Part shown: piece by piece, positions 7,937-16,778 of the stretch
How the letters are laid out: every line of letters begins with the position of its first letter
Position numbering within the stretch: the stretch's first letter is position 1
Source of the DNA: Symbioplanes lichenis
Lineage (GTDB): Bacteria; Actinomycetota; Actinomycetes; Mycobacteriales; Micromonosporaceae
Length of the DNA: 64,000 bases
NCBI RefSeq assembly: GCF_030709675.1
Contig: NZ_JAUZQD010000021.1
Span: forward strand, 37,755-101,754
Direction of reading: 5' to 3'
Notes under the pieces: generated by a model
Databases searched by the model: none
Told to the model about the DNA's origin: nothing
What the model saw: only the letters and a program-made list of their open reading frames with translations
Translations under genes and position numbers: made by a program

Positions 7937-9247
7937 GTGAGTCTCGCTCGCTCCCGGGCCGTCACGGTCGCCACCGCGGTCGTCGCGCTCGTCCTGCCCG
8001 CTTCCGCCGCCCACGCGGCGGAGGCCAACCGTCCACCGGCTGTCCCGGCGTCCCTCACCGTCGGCGGTCTCGCCTGCGCGCCCGGCGGTGTCTTCGTCGG
8101 CACCACCACGCCCCGGGTCACCGGCGTCTTCGGCGACGAGGATCTCGGCGTTGTCGCGGGCGAGCGGCTGACACCGGAGTTCGTGGTCCGGCCGGCGGGA
8201 GTCACGTGGAGTGAGCAGGCCATCGCCTTCCCGGGCACGGTGTTCACGACGGTTCCGGCGGCCCTGACCGACGGGGTCACCTATCAGCTGCAGGCCCGCG
8301 CCACCGATGCGGCGGGCGCCGTCTCCGACTGGTCGCCGGTCTGCACCTTCACCGTCGACACGACCCGGCCGCACGCGCCGGCGGTCTCCTCGGCCGACTA
8401 TCCGGCGGGCACGCCCAGCGGCGGGGCCGGCGTCCCGGGCACGTTCACCTTCGCGGCGGCCGGCGACGACCGGGACGTGGTGTCGTTCCGCTGGTCGCTC
8501 AACGACGGGGTGCCGAACCAGGCGCCGGCCGACGCCGACGGCCGGGCCACGGTGGAGATCACTCCGGGCTTCTACGGCACGCAGACGGTCAGCGTGCAGG
8601 CGGTCGACCGGACCGGCAACCGCTCGGCCGAGACCCGCTACTCGTTCACGGTGGTCGACCGGACGCCGCGGGTCTGGGACCAGAACCCGGAGGCCGGGCT
8701 GGGCGAGGCTCGCACGGTTCGCTTGTCGAGCGCGGTGCCCGGCACGGCGTCGTTCACCTACCGGCTCAACGACGGCCCCGCCGTCACCGTGGCCGCGGAG
8801 GCCGACGGCTCCAGCACTGTCTCCGTCAGCCCGGACCGGCGCGGCGCCAACTACCTCACCGTCACCAGCCGGACGGCGAGCGGCGTCGTGTCCCCGGAAT
8901 ACCGGGCCACCCTCTATGTGCCGGTGACAGTCCCGCAGCCTGTGGTCAGCTCGCCCGACTTCCCGGAGGACGGCTCGCCCGCGCCGACGGCCGGTGACGA
9001 GGTGACGGTCGTCCTGCGTACGGACTCGCCGGAGGTCACCGAGTTCGTCTACACCCTCGACTTCGGGGCGACCGAGCAGACGATCCCGGCCGACGCCAAC
9101 GGCAACGCCACCTTCCGCCACACGACCAACCCCGAGGCAACCTGGTTCGAGGTCGACGCCCGCGCCCGCACGGCGGACGGCTTCGAGTCCGACCTGGTCT
9201 ACGCCGGGTGGGAGCTGACTCCGGCGGTGCCCTCGGCAGGAAGCTGA
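7937..9247 (+). CDS. Secreted Ig-like domain protein
   Basis: A Sec signal peptide (ending near ASAAHAAEA) is followed by about 410 residues of beta-rich repeats. Phrases such as SVQAVDRTGNRSAETRYSF and PADADGRATVEITPGFYG resemble bacterial Ig/fibronectin-like modules found in actinobacterial surface proteins. No catalytic motif, LPXTG or terminal membrane segment is visible. The start GTG 7937 has GGAGG 4 bases upstream. It may be an adhesive or structural exoprotein. It shares domain style with the protein at 10473 but not clear sequence identity. Confidence 0.7.
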   Translation: MSLARSRAVTVATAVVALVLPASAAHAAEANRPPAVPASLTVGGLACAPGGVFVGTTTPRVTGVFGDEDLGVVAGERLTPEFVVRPAGVTWSEQAIAFPGTVFTTVPAALTDGVTYQLQARATDAAGAVSDWSPVCTFTVDTTRPHAPAVSSADYPAGTPSGGAGVPGTFTFAAAGDDRDVVSFRWSLNDGVPNQAPADADGRATVEITPGFYGTQTVSVQAVDRTGNRSAETRYSFTVVDRTPRVWDQNPEAGLGEARTVRLSSAVPGTASFTYRLNDGPAVTVAAEADGSSTVSVSPDRRGANYLTVTSRTASGVVSPEYRATLYVPVTVPQPVVSSPDFPEDGSPAPTAGDEVTVVLRTDSPEVTEFVYTLDFGATEQTIPADANGNATFRHTTNPEATWFEVDARARTADGFESDLVYAGWELTPAVPSAGS

Positions 9248-9329
9248 TTTCGGTCTGCCCGCCGGCGGGACGCTGATTTTGGTTCGCCTGTCGGCGGGGC
9301 GCTGATTCTGATCCGCTCGCGCGGCGGTC
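9243..9329 (+). repeat. Three 29-bp direct repeats
   Basis: Three adjacent copies (9243-9271, 9272-9300, 9301-9329) all begin GCTGATT and have an exact 29-bp period. Copies 1 and 2 match at 23 of 29 positions. The first copy includes the stop codon of the preceding gene. There are no spacers, so this is not a CRISPR array. Confidence 0.75.
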
Positions 9330-9369
9330 TGTCCTTTCCGGACTGCCGCGCGGGCATATCGTCGTACGG

Positions 9370-10311
9370 GTGACTCGTCCTGTCATTCTCGACTGCGATC
9401 CCGGCCATGACGACGCGCTGGCTCTGTTGCTGGCCGTCGGTGATCCGCGGGTGCGGCTGCTCGGCGTGACCACGGTCGCCGGGAATCAGACGCTCGACAA
9501 GACGACGCGGAACGCACTCCGGATTCTCGCGCTGGCCGGGGCCGATGTGCCGGTCGCCGCGGGGTGTGACCGGCCGCTGGTCGGTGAGCTTTCCGTGGCG
9601 GCGGACATCCACGGGGCATCGGGCCTGGACGGGCCCGACCTGGACGGCCCGGTCCCCGACCTCGCGGGCGTGCACGCCGTCGAGTTGATGCGGCGGCTGC
9701 TCGTGGACTCCGTCGAGCCGGTGACCATTGTCGCCACCGGGCCGCTGACCAACGTCGCGCTATTGGTGCGGACTTATCCCGAAGTGCTGCCGCGCGTTCG
9801 TCGCATTGTTCTCATGGGCGGCTCGACCGAGCGGGGCAACACGACGCCGTACGGGGAGTTCAACATCGTCACCGATCCCGAGGCCGCGGACATCGTTCTG
9901 CGCTCGGGGCGGCCCGTCACGATGATCGGCTTGAACGTCACCCATCAGGCGCTGGCCACCGCGGAGGTCATCGCGGCGTTCGAGAACCTGGGCACCCGGG
10001 CTGGTGCTGTGTGCGCGGAGCTGATGACGTTCTTCGCGGGCACCTACCGGCTCGTCTTCGGCTTCGAGCATCCTCCGGTCCACGACCCGATCGCCGTGGC
10101 CGCCGTCCTCGACCCGTCAATCGTCACCACCGTCCCGGCTCCCGTCGCCATCGAGCTCACCGGCACCCACACCCGCGGCGCCACCGTGGTCGACCTCCAC
10201 GGCCGCACCGGCCGCCCGCCTGACACCGACGTCGCCGTGGCCATCGACGTGCCAGCCTTCTGGCACCTGCTCCTGACCGCCGTGGCCGCCCTCCCCACCG
10301 GCCGCCCCTGA
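9370..10311 (+). CDS. Nucleoside hydrolase (IUNH family)
   Basis: This 313-residue enzyme has the diagnostic N-terminal calcium-binding motif DCDPGHDDA, TTVAGNQ, ATGPLTNVA, LMGGS and EFNIVTDPEAA. It hydrolyses the N-glycosidic bond of ribonucleosides in salvage; no signal peptide, so cytoplasmic. GTG 9370 is preceded at 7 bases by TATCGT (9357-9362), a good -10 box, and no ribosome site, so a leaderless mRNA is likely. An imperfect hairpin (about 9321-9352) lies just upstream of the -10 box. Base specificity (purine or pyrimidine) cannot be told. Confidence 0.92.
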   Translation: MTRPVILDCDPGHDDALALLLAVGDPRVRLLGVTTVAGNQTLDKTTRNALRILALAGADVPVAAGCDRPLVGELSVAADIHGASGLDGPDLDGPVPDLAGVHAVELMRRLLVDSVEPVTIVATGPLTNVALLVRTYPEVLPRVRRIVLMGGSTERGNTTPYGEFNIVTDPEAADIVLRSGRPVTMIGLNVTHQALATAEVIAAFENLGTRAGAVCAELMTFFAGTYRLVFGFEHPPVHDPIAVAAVLDPSIVTTVPAPVAIELTGTHTRGATVVDLHGRTGRPPDTDVAVAIDVPAFWHLLLTAVAALPTGRP

Positions 10312-10437
10312 CTCCGGCCACTCGACCGCGCGGTCCGGCTTGGCCCCTACCCGGCAACGCGGCCCGGCCCGGCGACGCGGGGCGCCGACGCGAGCGGGCC
10401 CGCCATGCAGTCCGGCCGCGCAGTCCGGCGGCGCGGC

Positions 10438-10464
10438 CCGGTCCGGCCACGGGGGCCGGACCGG
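10438..10464. terminator. Hairpin terminator between convergent genes
   Basis: A perfect 11-bp stem (10438-10448 with 10454-10464) encloses a 5-base loop. It lies between the nucleoside hydrolase stop and the stop of the leftward gene at 10473. The preceding 10312-10437 is low-complexity GC-rich sequence with repeated GCAGTCCGGC words and no gene. Confidence 0.75.
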
Positions 10465-10472
10465 AGGAGCGA

Positions 10473-12095
10473 TCAGTCGGCGACGACGGTCAGCACCAGG
10501 GGCCCGCCGGGGATCGGGTTGCCGGCGTTGTTCGGGTAGCCCCACCAGCTCTGGTTGCCCGCCGCGTCGGAGAGGTCGAAGCCGATCGTGTACTGCCCGG
10601 GCTCGAGGCGCCCCGTCGACACGGCGAGGTGGAAGATGCCGGATCCGTCGTCGTGTTCGCCGCCGGACATGCCGCCCTGCGAGATTCCTTCGCTGTCGTA
10701 GAGGGTTGCGCTGAAGCCGGAGATCGGGGCGAAGTCGTCGACCTCGACCGTGACGTCGAAGCCGAGACCCCACGCGTCCTCGGTCTCCTGCTGCGTCCAC
10801 GTCGCCTTGGTCAGTGTGGCCGAGCGCACCACCGGCGCCTTCTCGTCCGGGACCTGCGTGACGGTGAGGCCGAGCCCGGGGGCGCCGTAGGTCGTGCCGT
10901 AGAAGGCGACGTTGCCCGCGCCGTCGGTCAGCTCGATCCCGCTGATCTCGCAGGTGCTGGGCCGGGCCGCCGGGACCACGATTTCGACCGAGACGGACCC
11001 GTCGGCGCCGGTCACCGGAGTGGTGGACGGCTGTGAGCACCAGGACAGGTCGAGGACGACAGAGGTCAGGCCGCCGACCGCCCCGTGCGGCGTGAAGGTG
11101 AGCTTCGTCGACGCCGGCCGGCGCCAGTTGTTGACCTGCCGCTCGGTCAGCGCGAAGTCCGACGCGCTCAGCACGTCGTTGCGGCTCACGCGGACCGGCG
11201 CCGGGCCCTCGGGCGAGGTGTCGGCGCGGGTGTTGCCCCACGTGTCGGTCAGGTCGAGCCGGGCCACGCGCCAGGTGCCGGAGGGGGAGCCGGCCGGCAC
11301 GGCGATCGAGACGGGACAGGTGGCCCAGGACGGGTCGTACGCCGTCTCGCCGTTACAGGACCACTCGGAACCGCTCCGCGTGAGCTGGAACGTGGCGCTC
11401 AGCCGCGTGCCGCCGGGGCCGGCGAGGGTCAGCTTGCCCCGCTTGAGGGCGGAGTCGTCGGTGATCAGCACCCGATAGCGCAACGTCACGCCCGACCCGT
11501 CGTCGTAGAAGCTCCGCGGCTGGTCGAAGTCGAAATAGAGCTGCTGGGCGACCGGACCCTGGTCGTCAACGAGCTGGGTCACGGCCACCTCGGCCGGCCC
11601 GGGGTCGCGCACCGTGCGAGCGTGGGCGACGTCGTCGGCGATGGTCACCTTGGTCACCCGCCAGACTGCCTCGGCCACGGACGAGTAGCGCGGCACATAG
11701 AACTCGTAGGAGTAGGTGGACTCCTGCGCCGTGCCGGACCCACGGGCGTCCACGCGGCCGCCGTCGAGGGCGTACGTGATCGTGCGGGGCTGCCCGATCT
11801 GCTGCTCACCGGCGAACTGGCGCAGCTCGACCGCTCCGCTGACCTGCTGGGCCCGGGCCGCCCGGTCGGTGATCGTCCAGGTCAGGCCGACCGAGGCATA
11901 GTCCTGCGTGACGTCGACCGCCGGCTGCCCGAAAGCGATCGCCGCGACATCAAGGACCGGCCCGGCGGCGGGTGCCGCAACAGCCGGCCGGCTGAGAAAA
12001 GCGGCGGGCGCCGCGACGGCCGGAGTGGTGATCGGCAGGGCGATCGCGGCAGTGGCCACGATCGCGACAAGCGCGCGCAGGCGCCAAGACTTCAT
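10473..12095 (-). CDS. Secreted multi-domain Ig-like protein
   Basis: A long signal peptide (residues 1-28, ending PAVAAPAA) precedes about 500 residues of beta-sandwich repeats, with several SDAAGN- and DGAGN-type turns typical of bacterial Ig-like or cadherin-like modules. No enzymatic motif is seen. The start ATG 12095 has GGGGAG 5 bases upstream. The gene lies 81 bases downstream of the last pilin-like gene on the same strand, so it could be the tail gene of the pilus operon. A cell-surface role alongside the pili is therefore possible, but unproven. Confidence 0.7.
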   Translation of the reverse strand: MKSWRLRALVAIVATAAIALPITTPAVAAPAAFLSRPAVAAPAAGPVLDVAAIAFGQPAVDVTQDYASVGLTWTITDRAARAQQVSGAVELRQFAGEQQIGQPRTITYALDGGRVDARGSGTAQESTYSYEFYVPRYSSVAEAVWRVTKVTIADDVAHARTVRDPGPAEVAVTQLVDDQGPVAQQLYFDFDQPRSFYDDGSGVTLRYRVLITDDSALKRGKLTLAGPGGTRLSATFQLTRSGSEWSCNGETAYDPSWATCPVSIAVPAGSPSGTWRVARLDLTDTWGNTRADTSPEGPAPVRVSRNDVLSASDFALTERQVNNWRRPASTKLTFTPHGAVGGLTSVVLDLSWCSQPSTTPVTGADGSVSVEIVVPAARPSTCEISGIELTDGAGNVAFYGTTYGAPGLGLTVTQVPDEKAPVVRSATLTKATWTQQETEDAWGLGFDVTVEVDDFAPISGFSATLYDSEGISQGGMSGGEHDDGSGIFHLAVSTGRLEPGQYTIGFDLSDAAGNQSWWGYPNNAGNPIPGGPLVLTVVAD

Positions 12096-12176
12096 CTGCT
12101 CTCCCCGTGCATGCGAATCTCTCGATGAGATCGTCCGCAGAGGATAGCCACGACGTACGACAGAAACGGGCCCGCG

Positions 12177-13733
12177 TCACTTCTCCTGGGTGTTGGTGAT
12201 GGCGAGCGGCTTGTTGAAGTTGGCGGGCGCGTTCCACTTCTGGAGCTCGGAGCTCGTGCATGCCGCGACCTTCACCGTGGCGGTGCCGTCGGTGTGGGTG
12301 TCGGGGTTGGCGACCGTCAGGTCCGTCGGGGTGAGGCACAGGCCGTTGCTGTCGACGATCCGGTAACTGGTGGCGTAGTTGCCCGTGTCGCCGTAGACCG
12401 TCCACTTGAGAGCGGCGTCGGTCAGCGTGCCGGTGGCGGCGCAGGCGGACATGGTGACGTACGAGGTGGTGTTGCCCGGGCTGCGCAGGCAGTAGCCGGG
12501 GTTGCCGCTGCCGTACGTGCGGATACGTTCGGGCACCGCCGTGGCCAGGGAAATGGCCGAGGTGGGGAGGCTCCACTGCTGGTTCCACGAGACATTGCCG
12601 TCAGGAGCCTGCTTGCAGAACCACACGATCATGTACTTGAAGCCGGGGTTGTGGTTGGTGACGTCGAGGCAGCGGCTGAACTGCTTGTAGTTGACCAGCT
12701 GGTGCGTGGCGGCCGAGGCCATGCCGGCGCCGACGCTGGTCTGCATGCGCCAGACCGACTTGTTGCTGCCGGTGTTGCAGGCGCCCATGACGAGGGGGCC
12801 CACGGCGCCGGCGTTCTTCGCGTTGAGGCAGTAGGTGCCGGGGAGCGAGGTGCCGTTGGGCGTGGCCTGCAAGCGCGAGTTGTTGTCGAGGCTCCACTGC
12901 TGTTTCGGCGTACGCCCGGCGCACGGCTGGAAGGTCACCGCTGCGCCGGAGCTGTAGTCGGCCTGCAGGCACATGCCCGTCGGGGCGAGGCTCGTGGCCG
13001 ATCCGACCAGCATGACGTTGAGGTCCGACGTGTAGACGAAGCGCTGCTCGCTCGTGCCACCCTCGGGGCAGAGCTGGACGTTCGCGGGCGCGTTCGTGGC
13101 CGGGGAGGCGTCGGCGCCGCCGTCGATGCACAGCGGGTCGGTGGTGGGGGCGGCGAGCTGGATGGCGCCGCCGTCGATGTTCTCGTTGTTGATTTTGAAG
13201 GTATACGTCGCCTGGATCGTGCGCGTGCCGGACGAGCCCTCGGTGGGCGGATCGTCGGCGGGGACGCTCGCGCCGGTCGCCGTCATGACCGCGGTCTGGG
13301 GCACGTCGGTCGGCGGGCACGGCAGCTCGACGGGGGTGTCGTCGGTCGCGTTCTCCGGCAGGCCGAAGTACTGCAGCTTGACGCGGTACTTGATGGTCTG
13401 CGTGTCGGCCGTCGACAACGCGAGACCCAGCAGAGACGTTGCCGGCACGGCGCCGGTCAACTCGCACGGCGGCAGGTTCGCCACGGTGCCGGTGATCGAT
13501 TCGGTGCCGTCGGGGTTGGTCACCTTCTGCACGGCCGACCGCAACTGTCCCACGGCCGCGTCGATGCCGGCCTGGGCCGAGTCGAGCGCCACCGTCCGCG
13601 CCCCGACCGTCCGCGTGCCGACGATCTGATTGACCACCATGGGTACGAGCGCAGCAGTCAGCGACATCGCGACCAGCACCACGAGCATCGCCATGGGCAT
13701 CGAGCCCTCGTCATCGAAGGTGCGCGGTTTCAT
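12177..13733 (-). CDS. PilX-like minor pilin with ricin-type lectin repeats
   Basis: This 518-residue protein starts with a short prepilin-like leader and hydrophobic helix (DDEGSMPMAMLVVLVAMSLT). The usual Glu at mature position 5 is absent, as in GspK/PilX-type tip pilins. After about residue 190 come ricin B beta-trefoil repeats with QxW motifs (KQQWSL, NQQWSL, LQKWN) and CLQA/CLNA/CLDV/CLRS starts. It should sit at the pilus tip and bind sugars. The ATG overlaps the previous stop (ATGA) behind an AGGGAGG site, so translation is coupled. The fusion of a T4P minor pilin with a lectin is inferred from sequence. Confidence 0.8.
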   Translation of the reverse strand: MKPRTFDDEGSMPMAMLVVLVAMSLTAALVPMVVNQIVGTRTVGARTVALDSAQAGIDAAVGQLRSAVQKVTNPDGTESITGTVANLPPCELTGAVPATSLLGLALSTADTQTIKYRVKLQYFGLPENATDDTPVELPCPPTDVPQTAVMTATGASVPADDPPTEGSSGTRTIQATYTFKINNENIDGGAIQLAAPTTDPLCIDGGADASPATNAPANVQLCPEGGTSEQRFVYTSDLNVMLVGSATSLAPTGMCLQADYSSGAAVTFQPCAGRTPKQQWSLDNNSRLQATPNGTSLPGTYCLNAKNAGAVGPLVMGACNTGSNKSVWRMQTSVGAGMASAATHQLVNYKQFSRCLDVTNHNPGFKYMIVWFCKQAPDGNVSWNQQWSLPTSAISLATAVPERIRTYGSGNPGYCLRSPGNTTSYVTMSACAATGTLTDAALKWTVYGDTGNYATSYRIVDSNGLCLTPTDLTVANPDTHTDGTATVKVAACTSSELQKWNAPANFNKPLAITNTQEK

Positions 13734-14395
13734 GAGGGCCTCCCTTCGCTGCAGGCATTGGTCGCCGGCGTCTGGTCCGACGTGTTGAGCGCGGTGAACG
13801 TGGTGTCGATCTGGGCCGTCCCCGCTCCGCTCCGCGTCGTGAGCCGGATCCGCAGCCGCTGGAAAGCGGTAGTGAAGTCCTGGCCCACCCCGGTGCTGGC
13901 GTAGGGCGCGGCGCCGACGGACTGGCGGTCGAAGTAGGGGTCGACGCCTGTGGTGACGATCTGCGAGGCGATGGTCCGGCCCCGGGTGCCCGCCGCCGGG
14001 GGACTGCCCGCGGTCCAGTTGAGCAGCTGCAGCACGCCCTTGTCGGTGCTGCCGGCCGGCCCCGGCTCGAGGCGCAGCTGGTAGCAGTCGGTGAGCTGCG
14101 GCCCGGCGAATTCCACGTACGTGGCGCCGCCGAACGTGCCGGGCGCCGAGACCCAGGACGCGTACCGCAGCTGCCGGTCGAAGGTCTGGAAAGCGCGCCC
14201 GAGCTGGGCCTGCGCCTCGCTCAGCGTCTCCGTGGCGTTGACCGTGCGGTAGACCTGCAGGATCGCGCCGGTGAAGAGCACCATGAGCACCGACATGATG
14301 CCCATCGTGACCATGACCTCGGCCAGCGAGAAGCCGTCGTCGTCGGAGCGCGGCCGAGGCGAGGAGGGGCACGGCCGCCGCGAGAAGAAGAGCAT
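13730..14395 (-). CDS. PilW-like minor pilin
   Basis: This 221-residue protein has a type III (prepilin) signal: basic leader, DDDG before FSLAEVMVTMG, and a hydrophobic helix. Glu5 is present. The C-terminal globular domain has two separated cysteines (near DCYQL and NACSEG) that could form a disulfide. It should be cleaved and methylated by PilD and built into the pilus as a minor subunit. Its ATG overlaps the stop of the upstream gene by one base (TGATG), and its stop overlaps the next start. Confidence 0.85.
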   Translation of the reverse strand: MLFFSRRPCPSSPRPRSDDDGFSLAEVMVTMGIMSVLMVLFTGAILQVYRTVNATETLSEAQAQLGRAFQTFDRQLRYASWVSAPGTFGGATYVEFAGPQLTDCYQLRLEPGPAGSTDKGVLQLLNWTAGSPPAAGTRGRTIASQIVTTGVDPYFDRQSVGAAPYASTGVGQDFTTAFQRLRIRLTTRSGAGTAQIDTTFTALNTSDQTPATNACSEGRPS

Positions 14396-16143
14396 CACGT
14401 CACCGTCCAGAGGAACATCAGGTTCGCGACCGTGGTGGCGCTCTTCACTGTCAGGGTCACCTTGGACGTCCCCTTCGCCGTCGGTGTGCCGGTGATCGCC
14501 CCGGTCGACGAGTTGATCGTCAGGCCGGCCGGCAGCCCGGTCGCACTCCACGTGTACGGGCCGGTGCCCGCCGCCGCCGGGGTCAGCGAGGCCGCCTTCC
14601 CGGAAGCCGAGGTCTGGGTGGAGCCTGTCGGCGCGGTGATGCGCAGGTCGTTGGGGCCGTTCTGGGTGACGCTCACGATGACGTCGATGGTCGCGCTGCC
14701 GCCGGCGGCGTCCGTGACGGTCACCGTCGTGATGTAGCGGGTGCCGTGCGTGATCCGGCCGGTGACGTTGCCCGTCGCGGCGTCGATCGTGGTGCCGTCC
14801 GGCAGGCCGGTGGCCACCCAGGAGTACGGCTTGAGCCCGCCGGCGGCGGCCGCCCCCAGGTTGTACGTGACCACGGTCCCGTTGGTGGCCGTCTGCGCCC
14901 CCGGGCTGGCGAGCGTCACCGGGGTGAGCACCCGCCACGTGAACGACACCGTGACCGTCTGCGCCGGGGCGCCCGAGTCGGTGACGCTGACCGTGACCGG
15001 GACCGCGCTCGCGTTCGCCGTGGTGGGCGTGCCGGAGATGACCCCGGTCGCCGCGTCGATGGTCAGACCCGCGGGCAGCCCGGTCTGCGTCCACTTGAAC
15101 GGCGCGATGCCACCCGTCTGCGCGACGGCCAGGGACAGCGCGGTGCCCGTCCGGCTGACCTGGGCGCCGGGGCTGGTGAGCGTGGGCGGGGCGGCGACGG
15201 TCCACGTGAAGGTGGAGGTGTCGGCGCGCTTGTCCCGGTCCACGACCTTGACGCTGACCGTGCTGGTGCCGCCCGCGGTCGGCGTGCCGGAGATCAGCCC
15301 GCTGGACGGGTCGATGGTGAGGCCGGCGGGCAACCCGGTCGCGGACCACGTGAAGGGCAGGCGGCCGCCGGTCGCGGACATCTGCAGGCTCGCGGCCTGG
15401 TTGAGATAGCTCTTCTGCGCGACCGGGTCGAGGATCGAGGGCGCGGCGGTGTTGATGTCGAAGACGGGGTCGGTGCCGGTGCTCACCAGGGTGGAGGCCA
15501 CGACGACGCAGCCGCCGGAGGGGCACGCGTTCTGCTGCCACGTCACGGACACGACCGCCCAGAAGAAGGGCAGGCCGGTGCTGGTCGTCCCGCACGTCCC
15601 GATGAGCGGAGCGGCGGAGGTGACCTTGTTCTGGTAGCAGCGGCCGACGTAGAAGTTCTGCTTGTACGCGACGTTGCTGATGGTGACCGGCACCGGCTGG
15701 GTCGGCAGCGGCGCCGTGCTGCCTCCGAGAGCGGCCGCCGCCATCATCGGGTCCGAGGCGGCTTCCTTGGTGAAGGGGAAGAGCTTGGTGACCTCGGCCG
15801 GAGCCGCGTCCCACTGTGCCTGCACCTCGGCCTGGCCGCGCCCGGTGAGCAGCGACGAGGGGTCCAGCGCCCGGACGCGTTCGAGCCCGTCGCCGGCGAT
15901 CTGGATCGCCGCCTGCCGGGTGCGCTGGAGGGCGCTGAGCGAGAGCGACCGGGTCATGAAGGGCGCGGCGGCCGCCATGACGGTGCCGATGATGGTGATG
16001 GCGACCAGCACCTCGACGAGCGAGTAACCGGCATCGTCGCCGGCAGCCGGCGGCCGGGAGGAGGAACCGAGCCGAAGCAGCCCCGGCCGCGGGGAAAGCG
16101 GTCGTGGGAAGAGCCGGCTGAACCGACGAGGGACCCGGGGCAT
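14395..16143 (-). CDS. PilV-like minor pilin carrying four Ig-like (He_PIG) domains
   Basis: The N-terminus has a prepilin leader and helix (GDDAG before YSLVEVLVAITIIG), then a pilin-like globular region to about residue 240. Four Ig-like modules follow, each with the phrase W-x-x-TGLPxGLTI, then SGxISGTP. He_PIG domains are extracellular adhesion modules. The mature protein is far longer than ordinary PilV (~180 aa). Start choice: ATG 16143 has an AGAGGGG only one base upstream, so GTG 16161 or 16173 may be used instead. One-base overlap with the next gene indicates coupling. Confidence 0.83.
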   Translation of the reverse strand: MPRVPRRFSRLFPRPLSPRPGLLRLGSSSRPPAAGDDAGYSLVEVLVAITIIGTVMAAAAPFMTRSLSLSALQRTRQAAIQIAGDGLERVRALDPSSLLTGRGQAEVQAQWDAAPAEVTKLFPFTKEAASDPMMAAAALGGSTAPLPTQPVPVTISNVAYKQNFYVGRCYQNKVTSAAPLIGTCGTTSTGLPFFWAVVSVTWQQNACPSGGCVVVASTLVSTGTDPVFDINTAAPSILDPVAQKSYLNQAASLQMSATGGRLPFTWSATGLPAGLTIDPSSGLISGTPTAGGTSTVSVKVVDRDKRADTSTFTWTVAAPPTLTSPGAQVSRTGTALSLAVAQTGGIAPFKWTQTGLPAGLTIDAATGVISGTPTTANASAVPVTVSVTDSGAPAQTVTVSFTWRVLTPVTLASPGAQTATNGTVVTYNLGAAAAGGLKPYSWVATGLPDGTTIDAATGNVTGRITHGTRYITTVTVTDAAGGSATIDVIVSVTQNGPNDLRITAPTGSTQTSASGKAASLTPAAAGTGPYTWSATGLPAGLTINSSTGAITGTPTAKGTSKVTLTVKSATTVANLMFLWTVT

Positions 16144-16181
16144 GCCCCTCTTATCGAACACAGCCCGCCCCACTTGAGCAG

Positions 16182-16778
16182 TCAGTCGGTAATGACCTGG
16201 GGCGCACCGGCCGCGACCGGCGGCGCCACGAACGCCTTGAGCTGCAGCGAGATGCTGGTGCCCTCGGGCTTGTCCGAGTCCGGCGCCGCGGTCCAGGTCG
16301 CCGAGTCGATCAGTACGGCGCGCTTCTGCCCGCCACCCTGCAGCTGCTCGAGGAACTGGCCCAGCGCCGCGGGCTTGCCGGTCACCGTCAGCTGGATCGG
16401 CAGCGCCACGACGCCGCTGGCCTCCTTGGAGTTGGCCGGGATGCCGACGGTCAGGCCGCTCACCACGACGCCCAGGTCCGTGCCGGACTGCTGGAGCTGC
16501 CGGAGGAACGCCGAGGTGCCGGCGTCGGCGGGCAGCGCGTCCTGGTAGGTCTGCAGCGTCGCCTTGAGCTTGGTGAGGTTCGTCTTCTCCTTCTTGAGCG
16601 CGACGATCCGCTTGCGCAGCACCGTGGCCTGGGAGAGCGACGTGTCGGTCTGGGCGCGCAGGTCGCTCGCCTCCGCGTACTGGGGGCTGATCAGCAGGAA
16701 CCACGCCGCCACCGACATCAGCACGATGACGACGAAGCCGGCGGCCATCCACAGCCGGTCCGCGTGCCGTCCGCCCAT
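16182..16778 (-). CDS. pilO: Pilus assembly protein PilO
   Basis: This 198-residue bitopic protein has one membrane helix near residues 10-30 (AAGFVVIVLMSVAAWFLLI), a coiled coil (about 35-80) and a ferredoxin-like C-terminal domain ending VITD. PilO pairs with PilN to form the inner-membrane alignment complex that links PilM to the pilus. Its ATG shares one base with the stop of the upstream gene (TGATG). The pilP and secretin genes that follow pilO in Gram-negative clusters are absent, as expected for a cell without an outer membrane. Confidence 0.88.
   Translation of the reverse strand: MGGRHADRLWMAAGFVVIVLMSVAAWFLLISPQYAEASDLRAQTDTSLSQATVLRKRIVALKKEKTNLTKLKATLQTYQDALPADAGTSAFLRQLQQSGTDLGVVVSGLTVGIPANSKEASGVVALPIQLTVTGKPAALGQFLEQLQGGGQKRAVLIDSATWTAAPDSDKPEGTSISLQLKAFVAPPVAAGAPQVITD

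Noticed and set aside
9243..9329. Possible CRISPR array from 29-bp repeats
   Set aside because: The copies are directly adjacent with no spacers and no cas genes lie nearby; the Cas4-like nuclease is far and has no Cas1 partner.
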